A stretch of DNA of 64,000 nt from Microbacterium sp. SORGH_AS_0969 (GCF_030818255.1 NZ_JAUTAG010000001.1:3875786-3939785); one strand, 5' to 3'; positions 20,017-29,888 are shown, counted from the stretch's first letter. The notes: generated from the sequence alone by a model not told the origin. Made by a program: numbers and translations.

Positions 20017-22748
20017 CAGTCGCGGCCCGTCAGCTGCCAGGCGTCTTCCGACCCCTCATCGTCGTCGACCACCGGAACACCCTCGAACTGGGCTTCGATC
20101 GGGTCGGATCCGTAGCGATCGTCGGATGCCGCGGGCTCGGGAGCCTCGTCGCCTCGCAGACGCGCGAGAACCGCGGGGAGCTGCTCATTCGTCACGAGAA
20201 CGTCTCGGGCCTTCGATCCTTCGGACGGCCCGACGATCTCGCGCGATTCGAGAAGGTCCATCAGCCGGCCCGCTTTCGCGAATCCGACGCGGAGCTTTCG
20301 CTGGAGCATCGACGTCGAGCCGAACTGGGTCGAGACGACAAGCTCGGCCGCCGCGAGCAGGAGTTCGAGGTCGTCGCCGATATCGGCATCGATCTCCTTC
20401 TTCTCGGCCGCAGCCTGGACATCGGAGCGATACTCCGGGCGCGCCTGCTGGGTGACGTGAGCGACGACCTTCTCGATCTCTTGCTCGCTGACCCATGCCC
20501 CCTGCACGCGCAGCGCCTTCGACGCCCCCATCGGCAGGAAGAGCCCGTCGCCCTGGCCGATGAGACGATCCGCGCCGGGCTGATCGAGGATCACGCGGGA
20601 GTCGGTGACGCTGGTCACCGCGAACGCAAGTCGCGAGGGGACGTTGGCCTTGATCAGGCCCGTCACGACGTCGACGGAGGGACGCTGGGTCGCCAGGACG
20701 AGGTGGATGCCGCTGGCTCGGGCGAGCTGGGTGATGCGGACGATAGAGTCCTCGACGTCGCGCGGCGCGACCATCATGAGGTCCGCGAGCTCGTCCACGA
20801 CGACCAGCAGGTAGGGGTAGGGCTTGAGAACGCGCTCGCTCCCCGCGGGCAGCTGGATCTCACCGGCGACGACCGCCTTGTTGAAGTCGTCGATGTGGCG
20901 GAATCCGAACGACGCGAGGTCGTCGTACCGCATGTCCATCTCTTTCACGACCCACTGGAGAGCCTCGGCGGCCTTCTTGGGGTTCGTGATGATCGGGGTG
21001 ATGAGGTGCGGAACACCGGCGTAGGAGGTGAGCTCCACGCGCTTCGGGTCGATGAGCACCATACGCACGTCCGACGGCTTCGCCCGCATGAGCAGGCTCG
21101 TGATCATCGAGTTGACGAAGCTCGACTTTCCCGAGCCGGTGGACCCCGCGACGAGAAGGTGGGGCATCTTCGCGAGGTTCGCGACGACGAAGCCACCACC
21201 GACGTCCTTGCCGACGCCGATCGTCATGGGGTGCGTCGACGAGGTCGCCGCATCGGAGCGCAGGATGTCGCCGAGCGTCACGATCTCGCGATCGGCGTTG
21301 GGGATCTCGACACCGATCGCGCTCTTGCCGGGGATCGGGGCGAGGATGCGCACCTCGTTGGAGGCGACGGCGTAGGCGATGTTGTTGGTCAGCGCGGTGA
21401 TGCGTTCGACCTTGACGCCCGGTCCGACCTCGATCTCGTACTGCGTCACGGTCGGACCGCGAGAGAAGCCGGTCACCCGCGCGTCGACCTTGAACTGCTC
21501 CATGACGCTCTCGATCGCCTTCACGACGGCGTCATTGGCAGCGGAACGAGCCTTGGGGGGTGTGCCGGTGGCAAGGGCGGTGACGGCAGGGAGCCGGTAG
21601 TTGGCCGACGGTGGAGCACCGGCGTTGTCGCCCCCGAGACCGGAGATGCCGGGCATGTCGTCGTCGGGGAGATCGTCGACGGGCGAATCGTCGTGAAGAC
21701 CGCGGCCACTCGCCGCCTTCGCCAGAGTGGCGGCGTCAAAGACCTCCGTCAGGGCGTCGGGGGTGGGGACAGGCGGCGACGGCGGACGTACGGGCGCGGT
21801 GACCTGCTCCGGAGCGACGACGGGCGATTCGAAGCCCCCTTGCGGCGTTCCCGGGGTGAGCAGCTCGGTGAGGTCGTTGGAGCCAAGGGACCCGTCGACG
21901 TCTTCTTCGCGACCGGACTTGTTCCGACGCCACCAGGGCAGTGACTTCTCGACCGGCTCGTCGTCGGAGTCATCAGCGGGGAGCGCCTTTGTCGTGGCCG
22001 TACCGTCGCGCGCCTCGAGTTCTGCCCGCTCTGCTCCGAACAGCCAGGCGTAAAGCTCGCCGAGGCGGCGTCCGATGCGGTTCGGCGGCGTCTTGGTCAG
22101 GATCAACACACTCAACACCGCGAGCAGCGACAGCGCGATGAATGCCCCAACTTCCGTTAGGAGCAGTGCGAGGGGTTCACCCACGATCCACCCGGCAATG
22201 CCGCCCGCGGGGCTCAGGACAGGCGGCCCGCCGTTGCTTGGCGCGGGACGCCCGCCCGCGACGTGGCAGAACCCGGCGAGAACGATGACGAAGAGCCCGA
22301 ATCCTATTCCTACGCGGCCGTTGTCATGGACCGATGAGGGATGCCGAAACAGCCAGCCCGCGAGCAGCAACAACAGAACGGGAAGCACAAAAGCAACTCG
22401 TCCGAAGAGCATGCCGAAGCTGTAGGCGCTGATGAGAGCTGCCGCATCCGTACCGATGAAGAACCACTCGACCACCGCGCCGAGCGCAGCGAGCACCACC
22501 AGGAAGAACGGGAAACCGTCGCGCCGCTGATCGCGCTCGAGGTTCTCGAAGCCGAAGGCCCGGAACATCCCTCCCACGCCGTGGGCGACCGCCATCCAGG
22601 CGCGCACGACGATGGACGGCTTCTCGGGCTCATCGACATAGCGCTTTGGCGCGGGCGCCGAGCGCTTGGCCGCGGGCGCCGCGGCTTTGGATCGCGGCGT
22701 CCCCTTCGCGGGGGCGCGACCGCCGGAGGGGGACGAGGTACGAGCCAT
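20016..22748 (-). CDS. ftsK: DNA translocase FtsK
   Basis: Septal DNA pump for chromosome segregation. 910 residues. A basic Ala/Pro-rich cytoplasmic N-terminus is followed by about four transmembrane helices (about residues 70-215), an acidic/Pro-rich linker (about 230-390), the motor domain with Walker [13 protein letters not shown] near residue 531 and Walker [16 protein letters not shown], and a C-terminal gamma winged helix ([24 protein letters not shown]). Motor and gamma domains are complete. ATG 22748 has no strong upstream site. pgsA and cinA follow with overlaps. Confidence 0.96.
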   Translation of the reverse strand: MARTSSPSGGRAPAKGTPRSKAAAPAAKRSAPAPKRYVDEPEKPSIVVRAWMAVAHGVGGMFRAFGFENLERDQRRDGFPFFLVVLAALGAVVEWFFIGTDAAALISAYSFGMLFGRVAFVLPVLLLLLAGWLFRHPSSVHDNGRVGIGFGLFVIVLAGFCHVAGGRPAPSNGGPPVLSPAGGIAGWIVGEPLALLLTEVGAFIALSLLAVLSVLILTKTPPNRIGRRLGELYAWLFGAERAELEARDGTATTKALPADDSDDEPVEKSLPWWRRNKSGREEDVDGSLGSNDLTELLTPGTPQGGFESPVVAPEQVTAPVRPPSPPVPTPDALTEVFDAATLAKAASGRGLHDDSPVDDLPDDDMPGISGLGGDNAGAPPSANYRLPAVTALATGTPPKARSAANDAVVKAIESVMEQFKVDARVTGFSRGPTVTQYEIEVGPGVKVERITALTNNIAYAVASNEVRILAPIPGKSAIGVEIPNADREIVTLGDILRSDAATSSTHPMTIGVGKDVGGGFVVANLAKMPHLLVAGSTGSGKSSFVNSMITSLLMRAKPSDVRMVLIDPKRVELTSYAGVPHLITPIITNPKKAAEALQWVVKEMDMRYDDLASFGFRHIDDFNKAVVAGEIQLPAGSERVLKPYPYLLVVVDELADLMMVAPRDVEDSIVRITQLARASGIHLVLATQRPSVDVVTGLIKANVPSRLAFAVTSVTDSRVILDQPGADRLIGQGDGLFLPMGASKALRVQGAWVSEQEIEKVVAHVTQQARPEYRSDVQAAAEKKEIDADIGDDLELLLAAAELVVSTQFGSTSMLQRKLRVGFAKAGRLMDLLESREIVGPSEGSKARDVLVTNEQLPAVLARLRGDEAPEPAASDDRYGSDPIEAQFEGVPVVDDDEGSEDAWQLTGRD

Positions 22749-22798
22749 GGTTCCACGGTAGGCGGGACCACCGACATTCGGGCGTACCGACGCGGGCT

Positions 22799-23290
22799 TC
22801 AGCGCAGTCGCTTCACCATGACGTCACGCCCGATTCCTTTGCGCACCACGGCGAATCCCTCGGACCGATACAGCGAGACGGCGTAGTTGTCGCGCTCGAC
22901 GCTGAGGCTGATACGGGCGTACCCCTGCGCCCGCGCGTGGTCGACGAGCCGCTGAAGGAGAGCGCGTCCGACCCCGTGCGCGCGCCAGACCGGCCGCACG
23001 CCGATGATGAGCTCAGGTACACCGGTTCCGACCCAGCCGAAGCCGGGCTCGTCGCGCGGCAGCATGCGGTACCACGCGGCTCCGATGGGTTCGCCTCCCG
23101 GCGATTCGGCGACGAAACCGGCGTCGCCGGGTCGCAGCCATCCCGCGATGTATCGGCGGTACTCGGCGCTGCTCAGGATCTCGTGACGCGGGCGCACCGC
23201 GCCGGCGCGCCAGGTCGCAGCCTCGACCGTCATGTCGGCGAGGAAGGCGCCGTCGGATGGGAGCGCCGCGCGGATCGGGAGAGCGGGCAT
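22799..23290 (-). CDS. GNAT family N-acetyltransferase
   Basis: 163 residues from ATG 23290 ([11 protein letters not shown]). GNAT signature [22 protein letters not shown] with the R-x-x-G-x-G/A CoA loop, followed by [20 protein letters not shown], the usual C-terminal beta strand and helix. The longer upstream frame runs into the rnj 3' end and is rejected. It lies between rnj and ftsK on the same strand. Substrate unknown. Confidence 0.82.
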   Translation of the reverse strand: MPALPIRAALPSDGAFLADMTVEAATWRAGAVRPRHEILSSAEYRRYIAGWLRPGDAGFVAESPGGEPIGAAWYRMLPRDEPGFGWVGTGVPELIIGVRPVWRAHGVGRALLQRLVDHARAQGYARISLSVERDNYAVSLYRSEGFAVVRKGIGRDVMVKRLR

Positions 23291-23352
23291 GCCCGCATGA
23301 TAGCGGGGAACGACGGAGCGCCACGGGCGAACCCGTGACGCTCCGGAGGGGA

Positions 23353-25029
23353 TCAGGCCTCGATGATCAGCGGCACGATCATGGGGCGCCGACGCAACGA
23401 CTGATTCACCCAACGCCCGATGGTACGGCGCACGACCTGCGACAGGGCGTGGTTGTCACGCACGCCGGACTGCGCGGCCTCGGTGAGGGCCGCCGCGATC
23501 TTGGGCTTGACGCTCTCGAAGACCGAGTCGTTCTCGGCGACGCCACGCGCGTGGATGTCGGGTCCGGACACGATCTTGCCGGTTGCCGAGTCGACGACCA
23601 CGATCACCGAGATGAAGCCCTCTTCACCGAGGATGCGACGGTCCTTGAGATCGGCATCCGTGATGGCACCCACCGACGACCCGTCCACGTAGACGAAACC
23701 GATGTCGAGCTGACCGACGACCGTCGCGACGCCGTCGCGCAGGTCGACGACTGTCCCGTTCTCACCGAGGATCGTGTTCTGCTCGGGGATCCCGGTCTCC
23801 TGGGCCAGCTTCGCGTTGGCCATCAGATGCCGGTACTCGCCGTGCACGGGCAGCACGTTCTTGGGCTGGAGGATGTTGTAGCAGTACAGCAGCTCGCCCG
23901 CGGCGGCGTGACCCGACACGTGCACCTTGGCGTTGCCCTTGTGCACCACGGTCGCACCGAGCTTGGTGAGGCCGTCGATCACGCGGTAGATCGCGTTCTC
24001 GTTTCCGGGGATCTGGCTGGATGCCAGGATGATCGTGTCGCCCTCGCCCGGCTCGATCGCGTGGTCGAGGTTGGCCATGCGGCTGAGCACCGCCATCGGC
24101 TCGCCCTGCGAACCGGTCGACATGTAGACGATTCTGTCGTCGGGAAGGTCGCGAGCCTTCTTGTAGTCGATGAGCACGCCGTCGGGGACGTTCAGGTAGC
24201 CGAGATCGGCGGCGATGCCCATGTTGCGCACCATGCTGCGCCCGAGCAGCGCTACGCGACGACCGTTGGCGTGCGCGGCGTCAAGCACCTGCTGCACGCG
24301 GTGCACGTGGCTGGAGAAGCTCGCCACGACCACGCGGCGAGGCGCCTTGGCGATCACCTGGTCGAGCACGGGGCCGATGCCCCGCTCCGTCGGGGTGAAG
24401 CCGGGCACGTCGGCGTTCGTGGAGTCGACCAGGAAGAGATCGACGCCCTCTTCGCCGAGGCGGGCAAACGCGCGCAGGTCGGTGATGCGGCCGTCGAGCG
24501 GCAGCTGGTCCATCTTGAAGTCGCCGGTGGCCAGCGCGAGGCCCGCGGGCGTGCGGATCGCGACGGCCAAGGCATCCGGGATCGAGTGGTTCACCGCGAT
24601 GAACTCGAGGTCGAAGGGACCCACCTGTTCGCGCTGGCCCTCCTCCACCGTCAGCGTGAACGGCCGGATGCGGTGCTCCTTGAGCTTCGCCTCGATCAGG
24701 GCGAGCGTGAGTCCCGAGCCGATGAGGGGGATGTCGGCCTTCAACTTCAGCAGGTACGGGACCGCGCCGATGTGGTCTTCGTGGCCGTGCGTGAGCACGA
24801 CGCCGACGATGTCGTCGAGTCGGTGCTTGATGGGCTCGAAGTCCGGCAGGATCAGGTCGACGCCGGGCTGGTGCTCCTCGGGGAACAGCACGCCGCAGTC
24901 CACGACGAGGAGTTTGCCCTCGTACTCGAACACCGTCATGTTGCGTCCGACCTCGCCGAGTCCGCCGAGCGGGAAGACGCGGAGTGTGCCGGGGGCGAGC
25001 TCCGGCGGATCGTAAACGGTCGTGGGCAT
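23353..25029 (-). CDS. rnj: Ribonuclease J
   Basis: Metallo-beta-lactamase/beta-CASP nuclease with 5'-3' exo- and endonuclease activity in mRNA decay and rRNA maturation. 558 residues from ATG 25029. The zinc motif H81-x-H83-x-D85-H86 is in LTHGHEDHIG; beta-CASP motifs include VVVASFSSHVHRVQQV, YMSTGSQGEPMAVL and the C-terminal VSGHAAAGELL. GAGGAGG precedes the start by 7 bases; the frame extends 25 codons upstream but without a signal. Its leader contains two hairpins built from GGATGCC/GGCATCC pairs. dapA lies directly upstream on the same strand, a common actinobacterial order. Confidence 0.95.
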   Translation of the reverse strand: MPTTVYDPPELAPGTLRVFPLGGLGEVGRNMTVFEYEGKLLVVDCGVLFPEEHQPGVDLILPDFEPIKHRLDDIVGVVLTHGHEDHIGAVPYLLKLKADIPLIGSGLTLALIEAKLKEHRIRPFTLTVEEGQREQVGPFDLEFIAVNHSIPDALAVAIRTPAGLALATGDFKMDQLPLDGRITDLRAFARLGEEGVDLFLVDSTNADVPGFTPTERGIGPVLDQVIAKAPRRVVVASFSSHVHRVQQVLDAAHANGRRVALLGRSMVRNMGIAADLGYLNVPDGVLIDYKKARDLPDDRIVYMSTGSQGEPMAVLSRMANLDHAIEPGEGDTIILASSQIPGNENAIYRVIDGLTKLGATVVHKGNAKVHVSGHAAAGELLYCYNILQPKNVLPVHGEYRHLMANAKLAQETGIPEQNTILGENGTVVDLRDGVATVVGQLDIGFVYVDGSSVGAITDADLKDRRILGEEGFISVIVVVDSATGKIVSGPDIHARGVAENDSVFESVKPKIAAALTEAAQSGVRDNHALSQVVRRTIGRWVNQSLRRRPMIVPLIIEA

Positions 25030-25041
25030 ATGTGCCTCCTC

Positions 25042-25094
25042 GGATGCCACCGCGTGGCATCCCTCTTCTTTTCGGATGCCGGCCGGCGGCATCC
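25042..25094 (-). promoter_or_regulatory. Two consecutive GGATGCC/GGCATCC hairpins in the rnj leader
   Basis: First hairpin: GGATGCCAC (25042-25050) and GTGGCATCC (25054-25062), perfect 9-bp stem. Second: GGATGCCG (25074-25081) and CGGCATCC (25087-25094), perfect 8-bp stem. In the rnj transcript the first ends next to the GAGGAGG ribosome-binding site. They could terminate dapA transcription, control rnj translation or attract RNase J; the sequence does not decide. Confidence 0.6.
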
Positions 25095-25136
25095 TTCTTG
25101 TCACGTCCCCAGCCGCGGATCGGCGGACGCCGATGT

Positions 25137-26114
25137 CTATCGCGTCGTGCCGTGCACCTTCGGCAGGGCACCGCCGGCGGCCGCGTTGCGGTCAGGGCGG
25201 AAGTTGGAGAAGTCGGCGCCGGCCACGTTCTTCACGAGGGCCAGTTCGTCTTCGATGACGGCGGCTTCCCACTCTTCGGGGCCGACGAGGGGAAGGCGCA
25301 CGCGCGGGCTGCCGATGCGGCCGAGGCCGTGCAGGATGTACTTCGCCGCGACCGTGCCGGGAACGTGCGTCATCACGGCGCGGACGAGCGGTTCGAGGCT
25401 CTGGTGCGCGGCGGTGGCCGACGCGAGATCGCCCGCGTTCACGGCATCCACGATCGTCCGGTAGGGCGTGGCGGTGATGTTCGCCGTCACACCGATGAGG
25501 CCGCTCGCACCGATCGAGAGGTGCGGGAGCACGTTCGCGTCGTCGCCGGAGAAGTACATGAGGTCGGTCTGGTTCAGGACCCGGCTGACCTCGCTGAAGT
25601 CGCCCTTGGCGTCTTTGATGGCGAGGATGTTCGGGTGCTTGGCGAGACGGAGGATCGTCTCGTACTTGATGGGCACACCCGTGCGGCCGGGGATGTCGTA
25701 GAGGATGACCGGCAGATCGGTCGCGTCGGCGACGAGGCGGAAGTGCGTCAGGATGCCGGCCTGCGTGGGCTTGTTGTAGTACGGCGTGACGATCATGATG
25801 CCGTCGGCGCCGGCCTTCTCGCTCGCTTTGTAGAGCTCGATCGCGTGCGCGGTCTCGTTCGAGCCGCCGCCCGTGATGATCTTGGCGCGTCCGGCCGAGA
25901 CGCTCTTGCCGACCTCCACCAGACGCAGCTTCTCTGGGTCGGTGAGGGTCGAGGTCTCACCCGTGGTGCCGGTGACGACGATGCCGTCGGCTCCCGCGCT
26001 GATGACGTCGTCGATGTGCTTCTCGGTGGCGGGCCAATCGACTTCGCCGTCGGCGGTCATCGGGGTGATGAGCGCGACGAGCACCTGACCGAAGGGATTG
26101 CCGGAGTGCGTCAT
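25137..26114 (-). CDS. dapA: 4-hydroxy-tetrahydrodipicolinate synthase
   Basis: Condenses pyruvate with aspartate semialdehyde, the first committed step to lysine and diaminopimelate. 325 residues. Schiff-base Lys167 in ILAIKDAKGD, Tyr139 and Arg in ILYDIPGRTG, and the GTTGE pyruvate loop in VVTGTTGETSTLT. The C-terminus has about 20 extra residues (NFRPDRNAAAGGALPK), as in other actinobacterial DapA. It lies upstream of rnj on the same strand; dapB and dapF are elsewhere in the window. Confidence 0.95.
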   Translation of the reverse strand: MTHSGNPFGQVLVALITPMTADGEVDWPATEKHIDDVISAGADGIVVTGTTGETSTLTDPEKLRLVEVGKSVSAGRAKIITGGGSNETAHAIELYKASEKAGADGIMIVTPYYNKPTQAGILTHFRLVADATDLPVILYDIPGRTGVPIKYETILRLAKHPNILAIKDAKGDFSEVSRVLNQTDLMYFSGDDANVLPHLSIGASGLIGVTANITATPYRTIVDAVNAGDLASATAAHQSLEPLVRAVMTHVPGTVAAKYILHGLGRIGSPRVRLPLVGPEEWEAAVIEDELALVKNVAGADFSNFRPDRNAAAGGALPKVHGTTR

Positions 26115-26211
26115 GCTCCCAGGGTATCGGTTCGCGACCCGCGGTCCTCAGCGTCCATCTGCATGATCGGTGTGACCAGAGTGAACACCGGGCGTCGAAC
26201 GGCCCGTCATT

Positions 26212-26243
26212 CCCCGCCTCGGTCATGCATGTGGACCGCCACG
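26212..26243. repeat. Copy A of the GATGCATGACCGGTGGGG repeat
   Basis: Read on the minus strand it contains CATGCATGACCGAGGCGGGG, a variant of the repeat found at 27157 and 57659-57750. It overlaps the 3' end of the DUF559 gene and supplies that gene's stop codon (GCA TGA). It is oriented opposite to copy B at the other end of the gene. Confidence 0.65.
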
Positions 26244-27071
26244 CGCCTGTGCGCGCCGCGCCAGGATCGCCGCCTCCACCAGATGCCACTCGTGGAGCAC
26301 GAGTGCGTAATCGAACCGCAGGGTCTCGAACCCCTGCGCCGCAGCGATCGCGTCACGTCGCAGATCCTTGTGCCGCATGACCACCCCGTCGTGGTTCGCA
26401 CGGCCGTCGGTCTCCAGGATGATCCGCCCGTCGAGCAAGAAATCCACCACGCCGACGCCGGGGAGACGCACCTGGCTCTCGAGTCGAATGCCGAGGCGGC
26501 TCAGCCGCAGACGCAGGATCGACTCGAGACCGCTGTCGGCGTCGGGCCGAGCGAGGTCGACGAGCCTTCGCTGCCCGGCCCGCAGTCCGGCCCTCACCTC
26601 GGCGCGCTGCGCCCGATCGATCAGCCCTTTGCGCCACGCCGATTCGAAGGCGGCGAAGAAGACCTCGTCGCCGAGGCACGATGCCACTTGGACCAGAGCC
26701 TGCACGATCGAGACCACGCCGAACGCGGAGGTCCCGGCGTCGTGGTGGGTCACGCATCGGGATCCGGCATGCGGGTGGCGCCGACCCGAAGTCCCCAACC
26801 AGACGTGGAGGCGTGCCTCGTCGTCCCACAGCCAGACACCCAGGCAACGGAGCGCGGAGGCGCAGGCCACGGATCCGCCGTGCACCGCGGCCGCCTTGAC
26901 GATCGGATCGGCATCGGGCAGGGCGAGAACCCCCTCGCGCAAGCGCTCCAAGGTGTCTCCGCGCACGAATCGGCGGATGTCGGCGACTGTCGCGCCATGA
27001 GCGAGCAGGTGGGCGCGGCGCATGACTCCCCCGGCTCGGGCCACGAGATCGACGGCGGTGGAGGTTCGCAC
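26223..27071 (-). CDS. AbiEi-like / DUF559 (Vsr-type endonuclease fold) protein
   Basis: 282 residues. The N-terminal ~75 residues (GGVMRRAHLLAHGATVADIRRFV) resemble the AbiEi antitoxin-type winged helix. The C-terminal ~110 residues resemble DUF559, a PD-(D/E)xK relative of very-short-patch repair endonucleases, with E in SGLESILRLRLSRLGI, then GVVDFLLDG and IILETDGRANH as likely metal ligands. No partner toxin gene is adjacent. Such proteins are often present in many copies per Microbacterium genome (recollection). Inverted copies of an 18-bp repeat bracket the gene, and a TTATCCACA DnaA-box match lies just upstream. Function is unknown. Confidence 0.75.
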   Translation of the reverse strand: MRTSTAVDLVARAGGVMRRAHLLAHGATVADIRRFVRGDTLERLREGVLALPDADPIVKAAAVHGGSVACASALRCLGVWLWDDEARLHVWLGTSGRRHPHAGSRCVTHHDAGTSAFGVVSIVQALVQVASCLGDEVFFAAFESAWRKGLIDRAQRAEVRAGLRAGQRRLVDLARPDADSGLESILRLRLSRLGIRLESQVRLPGVGVVDFLLDGRIILETDGRANHDGVVMRHKDLRRDAIAAAQGFETLRFDYALVLHEWHLVEAAILARRAQARGGPHA

Positions 27072-27121
27072 GGATGCAGAGTGCAGGACGGCGAAGTCCG
27101 CGCGAGGCGATTTCGGGCGAA

Positions 27122-27130
27122 TGTGGATAA
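27122..27130. promoter_or_regulatory. DnaA-box match upstream of the DUF559 gene
   Basis: TGTGGATAA, the complement of the canonical TTATCCACA, lies 51 bases before the DUF559 start. It is a single isolated site, so not an origin; it could titrate DnaA or be chance. Confidence 0.3.
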
Positions 27131-27156
27131 CTCGATGATGGGTGGGTCGGGCCGGC

Positions 27157-27184
27157 GTGGTTCAGATGCATGACCGGTGGGGCG
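27157..27184. repeat. Copy B of the GATGCATGACCGGTGGGG repeat
   Basis: GTGGTTCAGATGCATGACCG followed by GTGGGGCG. Forward copy upstream of the DUF559 gene and inverted relative to copy A. It shares GATGCATGACCGGTGGGG exactly with the complement of the right arm at 57722-57750. Confidence 0.75.
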
Positions 27185-27284
27185 TATGTGTCCTCACGCG
27201 ACGGACAAGGGCGGAATCGGGCAGTCGCTCCGACATCTGGGCACGCGCGAAGGACGACCCCGCACGGACGCCTAGGGTGGCGGA

Positions 27285-27821
27285 ATGAGCTGGACCACCC
27301 GCGCGACCCGCACCGTCTACGAGAACCCCTGGATCCACGTGCGCGAAGACCAGGTCACCGGCCCGCACGGCGACGGCATCTACGGCGTCGTCCGGATGCA
27401 GCACCCCGCCGTCTTCGTCATCGCGCTCGACGACGAGGATCGGATCTGCCTGGTGGAGCTCGAGCGTTACACGACGGGCCGTTCGATCGAGGTCCCGGCG
27501 GGAGGGTCCGACGGAGAGGATCCGCTCGTCGCCGCTCAGCGCGAGTTGCTCGAAGAGACCGGGGTGACGGCATCCGACTGGCAGTATCTGGGGCGTATGA
27601 ACGCGCTCAACGGCATCGCGGACGCGCCCGAGCACGTCTACCTCGCGCGGGGGCTCTCGATGACGGATGCCGCTGCCTCGCAGCACGAGGAAGGCATCGA
27701 CGCGGTGCGATGGATTCCATTCGCGGAGGCGCTGACGCTCGTCGCCGACGGTGAGATCACCGACGGCGAGACCATCGCGGCACTCGCTTTCGCCGGAATC
27801 CGGCTGGGGCGATTCCGCTAG
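27285..27821 (+). CDS. NUDIX hydrolase, ADP-ribose pyrophosphatase-like
   Basis: 178 residues. The Nudix box is recognisable in GEDPLVAAQRELLEETGV (E-x7-RELxEExG), preceded by SIEVPAGGSDG, which is typical of ADP-ribose/sugar-nucleotide pyrophosphatases; the glycine-to-glutamate spacing looks one residue short of G-x5-E. EHVYLARGLS and the acidic pair in QHEEGIDAVRWIP are also typical. ATG 27285 lies 6 bases after TAGGGTGGCGGA. It converges with the SDR gene (gap of 6 bases, no terminator visible). The likely role is housecleaning of nucleotide derivatives. Confidence 0.85.
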   Translation: MSWTTRATRTVYENPWIHVREDQVTGPHGDGIYGVVRMQHPAVFVIALDDEDRICLVELERYTTGRSIEVPAGGSDGEDPLVAAQRELLEETGVTASDWQYLGRMNALNGIADAPEHVYLARGLSMTDAAASQHEEGIDAVRWIPFAEALTLVADGEITDGETIAALAFAGIRLGRFR

Positions 27822-27827
27822 CGGTAC

Positions 27828-28580
27828 TCAGCGGCCGCGCGCCGCCGCGCGCACGACCACCGAATCGGGCAGCAGTCGTGACGCCGCGACGATGACCTTG
27901 TAGCGCCAGGAGGGAATCGACACCGCGCGACCGCGGGCCGCGTCTCGCAAGCCCTCGCGCACGACCGTCTCGGCATCGAGCCAGAGGCCGGGGGCGACCC
28001 CTTCCTGTCCCGGCGGTAGGCCGAGTCGCTCGTGGAAGTTCGTGTGGACGAAGCCCGGGCACACGGCGGTGACTGTGACGCCCCGCGGCCCGTACACGAC
28101 GTTCGCCCACCGGCTGAACGAGATGAGCCACCCCTTGACCGCGCCGTAGGTTCCGCGCGGTACGAAACCGGCGACCGACGCGACGTTGACGATGCGCCCG
28201 CTCCCCCGCGCCAGCATGGGGCCGAGAGCTGCGTGCGTGAGACGCAGCGCAGCCTCGACGTGAAGCCGCAGATGTCGCACCTCGTCATCGACGGGGTTCT
28301 TCTCGAAGGCGAGGTCGAGGCCGAAACCCGCGTTGTTGACGAGCACGTCGACGCCGTCGGCCAGGCGGTCCTCGACGGCGGCGAGCGCGTCGGCCTCGAG
28401 GAGGTCCGCGACGAGAACCTCGACGCGGACGTCGAGACGGCCCCTGATCTCGGCCGAGAGCCCCTCCAGAGCCGTCCGGTCACGCGCCACGAGAACCAGG
28501 TCCGCTCCGCGCCCCGCGAGCTGGCGGGCGAACTCCGCCCCGAGTCCGGAGCTTGCTCCCGTGATGAGGGCGGTGGGCAT
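27828..28580 (-). CDS. Short-chain dehydrogenase/reductase
   Basis: 250 residues from ATG 28580. Classical SDR: NADP-binding TGASSGLGAEFARQ, NNAGFG, the catalytic Ser in NVASVAGFV and YGAVK (Tyr-x3-Lys), then PGFVHTNFHE. Arg at AARGRAV and VARDRTAL favours NADP(H). It starts one base after the dfrA stop, so thyA-dfrA-SDR form one leftward unit. The substrate cannot be inferred; a link to folate metabolism is only suggested by position. Confidence 0.88.
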   Translation of the reverse strand: MPTALITGASSGLGAEFARQLAGRGADLVLVARDRTALEGLSAEIRGRLDVRVEVLVADLLEADALAAVEDRLADGVDVLVNNAGFGLDLAFEKNPVDDEVRHLRLHVEAALRLTHAALGPMLARGSGRIVNVASVAGFVPRGTYGAVKGWLISFSRWANVVYGPRGVTVTAVCPGFVHTNFHERLGLPPGQEGVAPGLWLDAETVVREGLRDAARGRAVSIPSWRYKVIVAASRLLPDSVVVRAAARGR

Positions 28581-28581
28581 G

Positions 28582-29082
28582 TCAGGCCTCCGGTCGACGA
28601 TACGTCTCGAAGCGGTACCGGATGCCGCCCCTCGAGAGGTGCCACCCGGCTTCGGGGTCGGCGGCGTCGCGATGCCAGCCGTCGATCGACGGTGCGAAGG
28701 TGTCACCGTCGACGGAGACGTCGAGACGGGTCACCTCGACGACGTCGGCGCGGTCGATGGCGTCGGCGTACAGTCGCCCGCCGCCGATCACCCAGACCTC
28801 GTCGCTCCCGGCGAGGGCGAGCGCCTCGTCGAGGGAGGCGGCCTTCTCGGCCCCTTCGGTGCCCCAGGTATCGGATCGCGTCACGACGATGTTGCGTCGT
28901 CCGGGCAGGGGACGGAAGCGCGGTGGGAGCGACTCCCACGTGCGCCGTCCCATGATGACGTCGGACGACCCGGTCACGGCGCGGAAGTGCGCGAGGTCTT
29001 CGGGAACGTGCCAGGGCATTCCGCCATCGGCACCGATGACACCGCCGTGGGCCTCGGCCCAGACGAGCCCGACGGAGGTCAT
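28582..29082 (-). CDS. dfrA: Dihydrofolate reductase
   Basis: NADPH-dependent reduction of dihydrofolate to tetrahydrofolate. 166 residues from ATG 29082. [24 protein letters not shown] carries the active-site acidic residue after the Met20-type loop; [35 protein letters not shown] are all DHFR motifs. The start overlaps the thyA stop by ATGA, the usual thyA-dfrA pairing: thymidylate synthase oxidises the folate that this enzyme regenerates. Confidence 0.95.
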   Translation of the reverse strand: MTSVGLVWAEAHGGVIGADGGMPWHVPEDLAHFRAVTGSSDVIMGRRTWESLPPRFRPLPGRRNIVVTRSDTWGTEGAEKAASLDEALALAGSDEVWVIGGGRLYADAIDRADVVEVTRLDVSVDGDTFAPSIDGWHRDAADPEAGWHLSRGGIRYRFETYRRPEA

Positions 29083-29888
29083 ACCGCGACGGCCCCGCGG
29101 ATGGCCGGGTGGTGCTGGTAGTCGTCGACGACGATGTCGTCGTAGGTGTACTCGAAAACCGACTCGGGGGTCCGAGCGAAGCGCAGCGTCGGGTACGGGT
29201 ACGGCTCGCGCGTGAGCTGCTCCCGCACCTGCTCCCGGTGGTTGTCGTACACGTGGCAGTCGCCGCCGGTCCAGACGAACTCCCCGGGCTCGAGACCGGT
29301 CTGCTGCGCGACCATCAGCGTGAGCAGTGCGTAGGAGGCGATGTTGAAGGGGACGCCGAGGAACATGTCGGCGCTGCGCTGGTAGAGCTGGCACGACAGC
29401 TTGCCGTCGGCGACATAGAACTGGAAGAGCGCGTGGCACGGGGCGAGCGCCATCTCGGGGATGTCGGCGGGGTTCCACGCCGAGACGATCAGGCGCCGCG
29501 AGTCGGGATCACGACGGATCTGCTCGATCACTTGGGCGATCTGGTCGATCGTCCCCCCGTCGGCCGTCGGCCAGGAACGCCACTGCACCCCGTAGACCGG
29601 TCCGAGCTCGCCGTCGGCGTCGGCCCACTCGTCCCAGATGGTGACGCCGTTGTCCTTCAGCCACCCGACATTGGATTCTCCGCGCAGGAACCACAGCAGC
29701 TCGTACACGATCGACTTGAGGTGGACGCGCTTGGTCGTGATGAGGGGGAAGCCCTCGGCGAGGTCGAAGCGGATCTGTCGACCGAAGACGCTCGTGGTGC
29801 CGGTGCCGGTGCGATCCGACTTGTGCGTGCCCGTCTCGAGCACGTCGCGCAGCAGGTCTTCGTACGGGGTGGGGATGTCGGCGGTCAC
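29079..29888 (-). CDS. thyA: Thymidylate synthase
   Basis: Methylates dUMP to dTMP using methylenetetrahydrofolate. 269 residues from GTG 29888; GTG 29897 is an alternative. [23 protein letters not shown] at the start, catalytic Cys in [39 protein letters not shown] and [10 protein letters not shown]. Family length is about 264. The upstream frame is long but has no start signal. It is first in the thyA-dfrA-SDR unit. Confidence 0.96.
   Translation of the reverse strand: MTADIPTPYEDLLRDVLETGTHKSDRTGTGTTSVFGRQIRFDLAEGFPLITTKRVHLKSIVYELLWFLRGESNVGWLKDNGVTIWDEWADADGELGPVYGVQWRSWPTADGGTIDQIAQVIEQIRRDPDSRRLIVSAWNPADIPEMALAPCHALFQFYVADGKLSCQLYQRSADMFLGVPFNIASYALLTLMVAQQTGLEPGEFVWTGGDCHVYDNHREQVREQLTREPYPYPTLRFARTPESVFEYTYDDIVVDDYQHHPAIRGAVAV

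Noticed and set aside
20457..21944. Long plus-strand frame opposite ftsK, and similar long frames opposite pnp, dapF, rnj, recA and the glycosyltransferase fusion
   Set aside because: These are complements of well-conserved genes in GC-rich DNA; the translations are low-complexity Arg/Asp/Val-rich and match no family.
26223..27071. Type IV toxin-antitoxin system from the AbiEi-like N-terminus
   Set aside because: No AbiEii-like nucleotidyltransferase gene is adjacent; dapA and an intergenic gap flank it.
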